This document shows, piece after piece, positions 29,801 to 41,000 of a stretch of DNA of 64,000 nucleotides; within the stretch, counting starts at the first letter, position 1, and the number at the start of each line of letters is the position of its first letter. The position numbers and the translations under genes are program-made. Under the pieces are notes generated by a model. That model did not search any database, was not told the origin of the DNA, and saw only the letters and a program-made list of their open reading frames with translations. Source of the stretch: Trichostrongylus colubriformis (Eukaryota > Nematoda > Chromadorea > Rhabditida > Trichostrongylidae); assembly GCA_963978905.1 (NCBI GenBank), contig OZ022259.1:8246001-8310000 (forward strand). Reading direction: 5' to 3'.

Positions 29801-30880
29801 ACTGTAGCTCTCTCCACGAAATCTGGTGGGTCATTATATATTTTACTAGAAAGCTTAGAGAACGTTCTACCATATTCCTGAACCGCCTAGACCTGCCTCG
29901 AAGTAAACAAGAGTTATTGATGTTTTTGGAAAGATCCTACAGGACTTTTGGGACAACCTAATACATTGGCACAAACTTCCTATTATAGACTCCTGAGTGG
30001 CACATTCAGGAAAAAATGTACATGGATTGGGAGCCAATAAAACTCATTTGCACATAAAAATTTCATTCCGTGCCTCACCGCCATCTTATACATAAGCTAT
30101 TAGTGTTGTGATGTAAAAAGAAGAGTGATACGTGTGCCTTGATAAGGCTCTGAGTATGAAACAAGTTCTTCTATTTTCGTTATTAGGCATTAGCGGTCAT
30201 CGGCACATCACAAATCCATATATGTCACAGACAGCTCTAATGTTGCAGCCGAATTCAAATCACGCCTATGGACTGCGCACTTGAACGCCCCTCCTTCCAC
30301 TAGCAAAAAAGTGAAAGATGATTCACTGAATTGAAATGACATATACGGCACACAACTTTCTTGCAGAGTCATCACAAAGAAATTCGGGTTAATGTGAGCT
30401 GAAGAGGCGCCACTTCACTTCCTATGACTCAGTAACAGCGTATCGAGCGCCAATGCTCAGAAACACATAAGACTTTACTGGCATTGATAGGATGATGTAA
30501 GTTTTAGCGAGGGGACACGAGCGCGGTGTAAGCGAAACACTGGAAATGCCCTTTTTGAAATGAAAGTTATTTCAACCATGTCGTAAGCGCCTCCCTTTTC
30601 AGACCTACGTTAAAGATCATATTCTCCTACTTGCACATGAAAAAGATCTGCCTTTATTTGCAGGAACAAAATCGCAGAAGCGACCTCTACACGTTTTTAC
30701 GTGTAGGTGAGTTTACGATATAAAACGTGTAGTCGCATTATCCCCACAATGGAAAAACGAAAAAACACAAAACTTCAAAAATACAGAAAAAAATGACAGA
30801 CTGACAGAAGATACTTACCAGGAACGAGATCCCGGACCGAATTTGCGGGGATGCGAGAACCACAGGTTGGCGAAGCCCAT
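26801..30880 (-). CDS. rps-29: 40S ribosomal protein S29 (uS14), three coding exons
   Basis: This is a small zinc-binding protein of the 40S subunit head. The spliced product is 56 residues, exactly the eukaryotic S29 length. Exon 1 (30819-30880) begins [20 protein letters not shown], exon 2 (27029-27128) carries [20 protein letters not shown], and exon 3 (26801-26809) encodes only Leu-Asp-stop. The four zinc ligands form CX2C-X14-CX2C (residues 21, 24, 39 and 42). Donors are GTAAGT and GTATTG; acceptors are TTCATTTAG and TTTTTAG. All phases agree. A TTTCAG acceptor at 30892-30897, 11 bases before the ATG, looks like a spliced-leader site. A polyadenylation signal lies at 26736-26741. Intron 1 is 3.7 kb and contains a mariner element. 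Confidence 0.95.
27029..27128 (-). CDS. rps-29: rps-29 coding exon 2
   Basis: Thirty-three codons from [14 protein letters not shown] to DIGFKK, preceded by a long pyrimidine tract and CATTTAG. Confidence 0.95.
27129..28706. other. rps-29 intron 1, no gene recognised before the mariner
   Basis: AT-rich, with no coding signal or clear repeat boundary seen apart from a short palindrome near 28540-28590. Confidence 0.4.
28707..29961 (-). mobile_element. second mariner element, degraded, in rps-29 intron 1
   Basis: The element is 1,255 bases with terminal repeats TTAGGTTGTCCCAAAAGTCT and a TA duplication on both sides. The N-terminal part of the transposase ([35 protein letters not shown]) is open from 29817 to 29446, the middle is in other frames, and the C-terminal part ([15 protein letters not shown] to NNSEYVAA) lies at 29016-28783. 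Repeat and protein sequences differ from the element at 14070, so this is another subfamily. It is on the same strand as rps-29. Confidence 0.92.
28783..29817 (-). pseudogene. mariner transposase remnant with several frameshifts
   Basis: At least two frame changes separate the helix-turn-helix part from the C-terminal catalytic part. The last catalytic aspartate (APSDYH) remains and the protein ends near 28783. Confidence 0.82.
30819..30880 (-). CDS. rps-29: rps-29 coding exon 1
   Basis: Starts at the ATG at 30880 and ends in TG followed by donor GTAAGT, so the first zinc-binding cysteine codon is split by the intron. Confidence 0.94.
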
Positions 30881-30897
30881 TGTGAGATATGCTGAAA
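30881..30897 (-). promoter_or_regulatory. probable trans-splice acceptor of rps-29
   Basis: TTTCAG followed by 11 bases and the rps-29 ATG. Nematode ribosomal-protein mRNAs usually receive a spliced leader at such a site. Whether SL1 or SL2 is used cannot be told. Confidence 0.6.
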
Positions 30898-31516
30898 TGA
30901 GCATATAATATCCACAAGAAAATCGCAACGTAGATAAATGGGTCAAGTTTTTTGCAAACAACGAATATTCCAAAAGCGCTCAAGCTGAATAGTTGTAGAA
31001 CGAAGTCAGAGTAAATTAAACAGAACAAGAACAAAAGTCATAGTTCGTAAACATTAACGATCTTCAATGGCACTCTTTTCAACCCAAAATGCATATGTTA
31101 AACTTCCAAACTACGCCTTCCAATAATACAGAATAAAAATGGTACCAATGGCACATACAACACCAAATATAAAAGCGCATCAGGATCAGCTGCTATTCAA
31201 CAGAAAGAGTTAGCAGAAGACTATGCAGTGTCAGGGCCCAAAATAAGAAACAAATTCAAGTCGGCATATAGTAAGGATTATTACAAAGCAGGGTAGAGGC
31301 GCGTTAAAAGGGCATCAAATGAAATGCGAGACATGTAAAATCACTTACAAATGTCATACATAAAAGAGAAACCACACGAAGCAGAAAGCAATCGAATAGG
31401 AAATGAGGAAAATCGCAGTGCCGACAAGCTTTATAATTACGGTGGCAACAGCCATGCATTCGCTTCGGGACCATAGCACAAAGACTCCGCCTACCACGAA
31501 GATCGAGGGGCTGTCG
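30893..31516 (-). CDS. candidate exons of an unidentified multi-pass membrane protein
   Basis: Three minus-strand stretches are strongly hydrophobic and flanked by plausible splice sites. The first, at about 31360-31516, contains KLVGTAIFLISYSIAFCFVW. The second, at about 31115-31189, reads DPDALLYLVLYVPLVPFLF. The third, from 30984 after a CTATTCAG acceptor, contains LSAFGIFVV and FIYVAIFLWILY. They could form one four-helix membrane protein ending just before the rps-29 leader site, which would make an operon-like pair. Donors are weak, no start codon is assigned, and a competing frame is open across the first stretch. Family unknown. Confidence 0.3.
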
Positions 31517-31880
31517 CTTCATTAAAAGGGTGGTTCAGCCGGCGGCATTGCCCATCTTTGAGCTGTAGCATCCTGCTTCTTCAAGCTGTTAGTGGACCCC
31601 AGGGTTTCTTGAACCCCCTTCTCACATTGCCATTTCCTCATTCATATGGCTTCAAGTCAATTTTTAGATAAGGCGTTTCATGACGGAGCCGATAGATGAT
31701 TCCGTAATGTATGCGCCCGTCAGCAGCTGATAAGTAGACACAGCAAGACGACAACGGGCAAATGTGGGCGACTGGTGGTGTCGTCTGTTCGCCATTCTAT
31801 CGTATTCTCACCACTTGTTGTCCCATCCGTCGTGGTGTGACCAATTCGGCCAGCCGTGTGAGTTTAGTCCTTCTGCTTCA

Positions 31881-32087
31881 ATGAGTGTTCATCTCGTTAT
31901 CGCCGGCCCAGCCATCCTTCCATTCTTCATTCTTTCACTTTTGGTCATTGTTCTTTTATGTATTGTGATAGGTTCAAACGTGATTCACACGCGAAAAGAT
32001 CATCGCCTCTCTGGTCTCCGTGGTGATAATCTTGAAACTCATTTGCCGAGTAGTAGAGGAAGTCCCCTCGCTCATCATTACGCCCAG
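31881..32087 (+). CDS. synaptotagmin exon 1, transmembrane anchor
   Basis: Sixty-nine codons from ATG to donor [26 protein letters not shown] forms the membrane helix, followed by basic HTRKDHR. An in-frame ATG at 31764 would add 39 residues that look non-conserved, so I prefer 31881. The following intron is 4.3 kb. Confidence 0.75.
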
Positions 32088-35000
32088 GTGACGATAGAAA
32101 TGAGCAAAATTCAGCCTCACGCTCGAAATAACAGTTTCAGCGTACAGCTCTGAACTACTTTCCTAAAAACCAAAAGTGCAGATCAATTATTACTCCTAGA
32201 GTTTCCTGTAGATGAATTACTCTTCGACGTCATAAAAAGTAATATGAGTGGCGAAAATACCTGCAACTCAATTATGCTGTATTACTATCGGAGCACTTGG
32301 AGAACTACGAAGCCCTCAAGAACCTTTTCAAAAATCGGTAAATGTTTAAGCTTGGATATCTGAACTTCACTCTCCTTTCTTCTCCATATTCTAGATTATC
32401 AGGAATTTTTATGGAATATCTTTGCAAATTATTACATCGTTCACCACATATTTCCAAATCATATAGTAAATTTTATTCGTGATCTTACAGCTAGGCTGCT
32501 GATCATACAGAAAATGCACGGTAGGCAGCGTTCATACTTTGCGATGCCGGCGGTAGGGCGTGGCTGCGTGTCTCTGCGTCTCCGGCTGTGCCACTCTGTC
32601 TCGTTGCTTGTGTCGTTTCGGCATCTCCCTAGTGCCACTCTGCCTCGCTGCCTGTGAACGCAGTCACGCATTGCCGGCGCAAAGTATGGACGCAGCTGTG
32701 GAGGACCTTGAAAAGAGGTCGGCTGTTGCGAAGTTGTGCCGAGAGTGGAGGCCGGAAGCCGTGAAATAAAGTTTTCGACCACCTCCAAAAATGGAACTTT
32801 GCCCTCACTCCACCTCCCGTTTGACGCCGTTTTTGGGCGCACTCATTCTGAGGTCGGTGCCTTCTGTGCTGGAATGGACGTTCCATTCTCTGGGGGCGCG
32901 ATTCTCCATTCTGAGGTTTCACATACTTCTGTTTACCGAAGAATTTTCTATTTTTTTCGCATGCTTGTTTGTTTTTTGCTCCAAATTTTTATCTGGAGCA
33001 CGCCATTCCATCAATCTATCACAACAGTAAATTAAAGGCACCAGTAGGGGTAAGAGAAAACTGAGATCTGGGAGTACATGTTCGCTGAAAACGCACCTTC
33101 TACTTGAGGAGGTCAATGTGGCGAAAATCGCATTGAAAAATGCGGCTTGGGGTCTTGCACGGCCGGGGGAGTCGCTGTGGTGGAGGGGCGGGACAACGAT
33201 CGCGCCCGGCTGGTTCAGACTCTGGCCTGTCTTCAGTCCACTCCGGCTAGAGACGCAGAGGACGAGAGAGAAGGGGGATTTTCGGGTTTCTATTTCTCAG
33301 TTTTTTCGCCGTTTTATGTCGTTCCTTCTCCACTATCTCATTGCTGAGTACCCCCTACTCCCATATTCCACAGTCTGCCGAATTTACCCGTTCTGGTGTC
33401 TTTAAAGCGGTGAATTCTCTCTGTGCGTCCAAATACCCGCTAGCCATTTCGAGAACAGTTTGCTGCAATGCACTTTTGACTGCTAACACTGACCCTATTG
33501 CGCTACGTGCCTCATTTTTTTTGGATGGGGTACGAGAGAAGGGTGGAAAGGGGGAGATCCGTGGGTTTGCGTCAGGAGGGTCCAATCGGTCATCGCGCCG
33601 GATCTTTTCCTGTGCAACAAAATGCTTCATTGCACACGAAAAGATCCTCGTTAGTCCCGTTATGAGTTGTTAAGGTGTGAGCCACGTGGACAGAAAATTC
33701 GCACAGTTGCGCGCGGATAGGGGCGCCGTAGTAGTTGAGTCCTAACGCGATTACGGATAATTTGTAGAGCACCGTCATCGCTTGAGGACCCCTCCAATAG
33801 CGCGCGCATAGTAGCTGGCACCTAGCGTTGCACGCCGAACGCCGCAGCGCGAGTTTTCTATCTTAGTGGCACACACCCGGGCAATTTGCGACGGAACCAG
33901 AAAAAATTCAAACACGCGGGAAACTAATTCTCGTAGCCAGGGCACTTCTGGATGTCGAAAAAGGTAGTCGCTTCAGTACGACCACCTCCATCTACGGCGA
34001 CTGAATACGACCCCTCCCCCTTTTTGATTCCTACAGTTCCAGTAAGTGTTGCCGGCTTGCATAGTTGCGATGTGTTTATTGTTATACATTTCCTGAGGCA
34101 AAATATATTTATTTTACATTTTTTCATACGGATTTGTGGTGAAATCCCCTTTGCCTCTCACCTGCTTACTGATAATTTGGATTTGAGTGGTTATCGCTGA
34201 CTTTTGAAGGTACGACCCCCCCACTCTCCTATCCGGTCAAATACACCCCCCCCCCCCGTCGAGGAATCCTCGACTCTCGGTGTACCCTGCTCGTAGCCCA
34301 GTAACTAGTTGGGTCATCTTGACTCACACTCGTCATTTTATCATGTAGGTCGTCTTCCTCCTTCTCTCAGGTCTCATATATGGAACCGAGGTTTGTTCCA
34401 GCATTAGGACCACTTTCGATGAGAACGCTTGATTTTCAAGTTTCTTCATGCTGTGTGAAAGAAGAAAATCTACGCTTCGATAGATGTCATCCATGATTGT
34501 TTTGCATGGGAGTGCTGTTTAGAATTCTGATGATGTTGCTGCTGCAGCAATAACAAAGAGAAAGGGAACAAAGGTGAATAGCAAGAATTAGCGCGACTCT
34601 GACTCAGCGGGGTTCCCTTTCTAAATGAAGTTTTTCAATTAAACAACGCAGCATGCGGAGGAAATGAAACAGTTGCCAATTTCACATGAAAAAATTCTTA
34701 ATACTATATAATTATGGTTTCTATGTACTGCATTATTCTCTTTTTGTTTGTATTCAGCTAACCGTGTATGTTGCGAAAATGATTAGCTCAGTGTTAGGCT
34801 TCTTGTAGATCTTCAAGGAATCGCTCAAAAATTAATTGCTCAAGAAAAACGAAGCCTTTCCGCGACTAAACCCTCCTATAGTCACCCAGCATTCACTGCC
34901 TTACTTTTTATTCAGTAGCTGACAAAGCACAGAATAATGCAATGTTAGTTGGAGAAAGGATATGGTATTTAAAATAAAAAGAGATAGAAAAAAAACCGAT

Positions 35001-38000
35001 TAGTGAAGGGAAAAGAATGAAGGATTATGGCTGATCGTCACCACCTGAACGAAAAGCCCTCGGCCTCATATCACATGTTATTACATGCATAGCAGTAGTA
35101 ATCACAGGAAACTAGCTAGAAAATTAATTAATTTTGAAGTAGTGCTGTAATCAGTCAGCTAGTTCTTGTCAGCAACGGATGGCCTCAAAGTGATGGTAAT
35201 GACTTTTTTCACGCTTAAAGGCAGCGACAAAATTTATTTGGTCGCTCAGTGAAAATGAAAATAGAGATTCTGAGAAGTGCAACAATGAGGAAAAGATGAC
35301 ACAAAATAAACGTAAACCTTGGAAATGCGACCCCCATTCTCCTCCCAAACTCACCACGCACGAGTTTTACCACGCGCTGCATCGCTGGGTGTTAATCGGT
35401 GCCACACGGTTCCGTGATATACGGCGACGATACGCAGTCCGACGATGTGTCCATCTGCGGGACAAGTGGGATTTCAACTATCCATCTTGGGGCCCTCTCC
35501 AAGAGGCTTATGTCTCAGAGTTTTTGACCCATACTGGAGCAGAAATTTTTTTTTCCCAATGCTGGGCACCGCAAAATTTAGTTAGCTGCCATGGTTTATC
35601 TCACAATAGACTCAGTTCCACTTCTGAAATGTCAAGAACATCGCCTTTGTTATCTCCGGAATGATGCCCACACTGAACGAGCAACAAGTGCGACAATGTT
35701 CATTAATATTGAAAAGAAACAGGAAGATGGAGAGCAGCAGGATCATTGGCCTGGAGCATTCGCAAACTGTGAGCTAATAGAATCAACCAGGAAAGGAACC
35801 CTACATCTTCACAAATAATGAATTAAAAGTAATCGCCCATGGAAATTTCATGATTTTAGTTATATTCAGAATTACGTTAATAGATCCACTTCATGATCTG
35901 GAACACGAGAGGAAATTAAGGAATTCCATTTGTTCCGCGACAGAATTCAAAAACTGGAGAAACAGCAACTCGTTTGAATTCCCGCCGAGCAACACTTGAA
36001 CAGTTGTCGGCGGGCACGTTGCAGTCATTTTTTCGCTCCCAGTGTTGATTTGCATCTCACTGCATCCCTGACCACGTGACAGTCGTCACTGCCGGCTTTT
36101 CCTCCACGGAAGCTCCACCTCGTCGAACGTTACTTTGATGAGGTTTACCTCAGCTGGATTCTTGTTTTTCGCGTGAAACTCATACGTGGTCCGTGGCATG
36201 CGAATACAACGTAAATATATGGGGAACAGGGGACTCGAATTTCCGAGGACGATTCCCAGAGCTGGTGATCGATTAAAATGTTGCAAATAACATTCCAATT
36301 CCAATGATCTTTGCCAGGCAGGAAAGTGACCTATTCATTCTATGCGTCCTTCTTTCTCTCTCCCAGCTGCTTTCCTTTTATTTTGCTGCCCAAGTCACAT
36401 AATCTCAGGGTGTACCATTTCAGTACCAATCTGCTACGAACAAGACCGTCAGCATCAATGACGTGCCAGAGTTCACGTCAAAAACGCTTAACGTCCAACC
36501 AGATGCTAACGGAGCCGCCTGTGTCGAATTACGAGAATACGGTGAAATACGACTCCGTCTTGAATACGACTTCGCGCAGAATAAGGTGAGCAGTGATGCT
36601 AGCGAATGACTTTGGACAAGGCTGACGCTAAATGGGGGTGTCAAAAAAAGTAATTTTTCTCCTCCACTTTCAACCTTACTTTAGTTGAACTTCAGCAAAT
36701 TCTGACGAGGTATTTCCATCCCCAAAACTAAGAACAAACCTCACTCTATCACTAAACTTTGAACATCCTTCTGCACGAATAAAATCGGGAGTTTATCCCA
36801 AGTGAACATGATGTGCCACCTCAACACGGCAAAGTCGAGACTTGTCACTCTCGTTCACAGCCTTGCAAGTATTCCGTCTTTTTCCAGGCTCCCAACGTCC
36901 TTGTTTCCAAGAACAAAAGCGTGCCATTACCAGTGGAAACCTTCCGGAGGGGGGTTTGGGGTATGCAAAATGACATTTCGGATTATAACAGCTTTGTCCG
37001 TGCGGCAAGGGCTCTGTGACTCTCATAAACCGAAGGGCCAATTCTTAGGAAGCTTCCCACAAAAGACCCACTACGGAACCTGGCTTCACTGTTTTAAGCG
37101 GACCTTGATACCGTAGGTGCCCTGAAACCCGACCGCGCCGACTAAAGTCTCCGTATTTGGACGAGGGTGAAAGTAGTGAGCTCAGCTTGCTCCTGGTTCT
37201 AAAGGAATATTTCGGCAATATTTTGCTCCAATACTTTTATCTCTTTCGTTTCCCTGCGTTTTGTATAATTGGCGGATGTGAGCCGTGAGCGAAATTACAC
37301 TTTTTTGGCACCCCTTGTTGAAGCGAGAATAATATCAAGAAGGTCCGAAAATTTTCTGAAAATAGTTTTTTACCAATTCAACAATGCTGTGTTCGATTTG
37401 AATATATATAATCTTTAGCTACTACGGTTTGAAACATTGTTTGGGCTCTAGAAATCCGCTATTTGAATGTTACCGCTTACTTCACCGAGTTTTTTAGAAC
37501 TTATATGCTGGGGTTTTGCTTACTCCCTCCTGTCTATATGAATATGATATTAGTTTTTAGAAATGGCCCTCTATAGCGCGAAGACGATCAAAAAGGTCGT
37601 AATGGGTCCCTGTCTGGGGCCAAAAATGCTGCAATTGTTGTCAGAGTTATGGAGAACTTCTGTTTCTCTCATAATGAGTATTCAAGTATTTTTTTGATGA
37701 GTTCTATAAAGAAAGTGGCGGTTCCGGCTGGGTACCGCCCAAAATGGTGTCAAGAGAAGTCAACTGGCCCCTGCGACATAACTGTACTTCATGTTCGTAG
37801 TCAGCATGCAGAATAGCCTTGTGGATAAAGCATGCAGAATAGCCTTGTGGATGAAATTTCTGCCGAGTTTATCGTAAAACTTTGTAGTGTTGTAGTGGTC
37901 CTAGCTTTAAAAGGGATCATCTATATGTATCACCCAAATGAAATCTACGAGAAAGTAAATGATGTCAATATTCAGGAAAATAGCCTTCCATATTTTGTGC

Positions 38001-41000
38001 ATTATGCGCGGTGAAAATAAGAATCTACTCGATTCATTCAGATTTTTAAAATGCTCTTTCACGTTTCCTGTTTTCTACTCGAAGTTTTAGAGGACGGAAA
38101 TCCTTTTTTTTTCATCAAATCGCGTACCTTCATCGTCATTGGCCGTCAAAAACAATTTTGCCGATGGCGGTCGAATAGCTCTGGCCCCGAAGTGCTGTTA
38201 GCTAATTGCCGATACGGGCCCTATTTCAACGGCGAGTACTCGTCAACATACAGCGATGGAATTCGACCTCGTAAAGTAGTAATGGTCGCACACGAACTTT
38301 GTATAAAATTAAATATTTTCTTTTAAGTCAATCACTTTTACGGTCATCTGCACTAATGATGCCAGAGCACTTCCTCAAGTACCAGCCACGGAGACGCATT
38401 GGGTGCCTTTGCTGAGTATTTACACCTGGAAAGTTGTGATGGCTTCCGATTGTGCCTAAGTGAACTACTACACATATAGATTTCCTTAATGGAATAAGTA
38501 ACTGAGATAAATGCGTGAATGTGTGCCGGAAAAGCGGATTAAAGGCTCATTTCACGATAATTTGGGTTTTTCGGTTCCTATTGTAGGCATATGTATAGAT
38601 CACTCGAAACTGGGAGAGTATACATTTGTTCTGAATCGTTAGGGCGCCTATGGCCCATGTTGTTACCTCCCACCTCTTCCAGCGGGGTACCGCCCACCTT
38701 CAAACAAGGTGGTAATGGTAGCAAAAACTTTGCAGAAATACTTATGACATACTGAGAAAAGAGAAGAAAAGACAGTTGTAATAATAGTTGAAGTAACGCC
38801 AGCAGAGAGAACCGATGGCATTGTTCTATGTAGTTTTGTGTGATATCGTCAAATGAAAACTTGTCCTATGGTGCTCTTCTAGGCTGTAATCCGGTTCATA
38901 TATAACCAAGAATCCGGGTGTGTACCCTTATGTCAGGATTGTCGCACCACGACATGTCGCAAGCGAAGCAAGACGGACGAGATGAAGGCGCCATGTTGTT
39001 GGGTCCCGGAGTGATTACAAGTAAACTGCGTATCACACCCATAGCATTTCCGTGTAATCGTTCCAAGACCCAACAACCGCGACGCGGATAGCGCGCACAC
39101 ACTGCGTCGCACGCCGCTCGTCGTCGTGCGACAATCCTGACATAAGGGTACACACCCCAAGAATCCACTACAATAAGAGTGACCCTATTTTCAATTTTTT
39201 CTGAGATTCTCCCGTTTTTCCCTCCTCTTCCAATTCCATTACTGAGCGAAACAATCTTTATTAGGTATCAACTATGCCTTTAAAATTCTTCGTCTTCTAA
39301 TCGGCAAAATTTCTCCAACAGGCACGTACGGCTTCGATTTGTTTGCATACAATTTCTTTATGAATAAACTAATTATATGGATTTGGACACACGATGGATC
39401 ATCACTGAATAACAATGTTGAGTGAAAATTACCTTTTGTTTCAACCATGTTTAGGTTTTCTTCTAGTTTGCAAGCGAATGACAGTTCCCCCTTTTTAGTG
39501 ACCAAAACCAAATTTCTCTCTTTTCCTCTGTTCCACATGTTCGAAAATCTTTTCCTCTATTCCACATGTTCGAAAATTTGATAGCATTTTCTGCAGTCGT
39601 GGAACCATTCTAAACCAGTGACGTATAGCAGCAATAAATCACGAGTATGTCATAAATCCTAAAACCGCAGCGTAAACGGGTAGCTAATTTTGTTGCGTAC
39701 TTTGTCAGTGTAAACAACACAAACCCGATAAGAAGGTAGGAATAAATACATGAATTTTTCGGTAGCGGCGTGGCTGTTGCTACATGTCACATTTAAATTC
39801 CGTCTGACAGCTTATGCTGATAAGGAGCAATTGGGCTGAAGAAGGTATAATGATTCCAATTTCTTCTGCTCTCTGTCGATAAATGCAGTAAAACAGGGAA
39901 GTAACCACAGAGTAACCATAAATGCATGGCTATGGAGGAGGCGTGTGACACGAGGCAGTTTAAAAAGCGAGCACAAGCTCTTTCACAATGCTCTTAACTG
40001 TCACGAAAACCCCGCATACCCTTTCCCTTCCCTGAACCCGCCTTTTGACTGCGTATCACTGCCACGTTTCTCACACTGGTGTGGCTTCGATTGATCGGTC
40101 GTTGATGATGCGCACGAGGAAATACTTTAAACATTGATATAGACCGGCACTGGTGGAAAACAGGAGTTCCAATTTCGTTTCCTCATGTTCGATCACTTAA
40201 CACCTCTATTTTCATTTTTGTAACCAAAATATTCTTAAATCTCGAAATCTATGAGTCTAAATTTATTGAGAGGTATAGTGCGGGCCTATCTAGCTTTTTT
40301 TTCTATCAGCTCCTATTTTTTAGTTGAATTGTTCCGTTCTTGATGTTTTGCATAGTTAGATGGCATGTCACATAGGTGACGTGATAAATAAATTAATTAG
40401 TAAATGAAATATCTCGCCTGCTGTCTTTGACTTCTTGAACACTTTGTAAAGGGAGCCCTGTCTGTACACAAAGGTTTTAGTGTAAATTTGAATGAAAATT
40501 TACTATTCTCCAGTGGACCATTGCAAAGTTTCAGTTTCCGTTGATGTAGCGTTCTGCTTGTGCGCCATCTTTTGAGCATTTTGCTCTCATCAGGTTAGGT
40601 TAGCAATCGTCACGATTGACCAATTCCCGAGCATTAACCGAACGTGGTAGCACTCCCTCCACTGAAGTGGGGAAGAAGTTCGTGTGGGAAATCGCTGTGT
40701 TTGATTGCATGACTTCTCAAGTGTGATGTCCCATGTTTTCAGTTATCCGTGACGATACTCGACGCTCATGGACTTCCTGCAATGGATCGGAATGGGATGT
40801 CTGATCCCTACGTGAAAGTATGCATATTACCGGAACGAAAACAGAAATATGAGACGAAAATCATACGAAATTCACTGAATCCGGTTTACAATGAGACTTT
40901 TCTGTTTTCAGTGAGTTTGTTTATCCAAAAGTATGGGTGAATGCTTATGACAGTTGAATCGAAGGAGTCGTCGAGGCTGCCAGGCTTAGATTCACTAGTT

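Larger units (their letters stand above)
37570..40742. other. synaptotagmin intron 2, remainder
   Basis: Besides the MITE at 38916 there is a possible inverted pair GGGTACCGCCC (37729 and 38685). Otherwise AT-rich with nothing recognised. Confidence 0.35.

Noticed and set aside
32459..33035. Several overlapping frames of 90-127 codons upstream of synaptotagmin exon 2
   Set aside because: All fall on palindromic repeats at 32522-32690 and 33032-33406; no conserved peptide.
35296..35664. 122-codon plus frame that could be an alternative synaptotagmin exon
   Set aside because: Synaptotagmin exons 1 and 2 already join in phase, and this frame has no suitable acceptor or family similarity.
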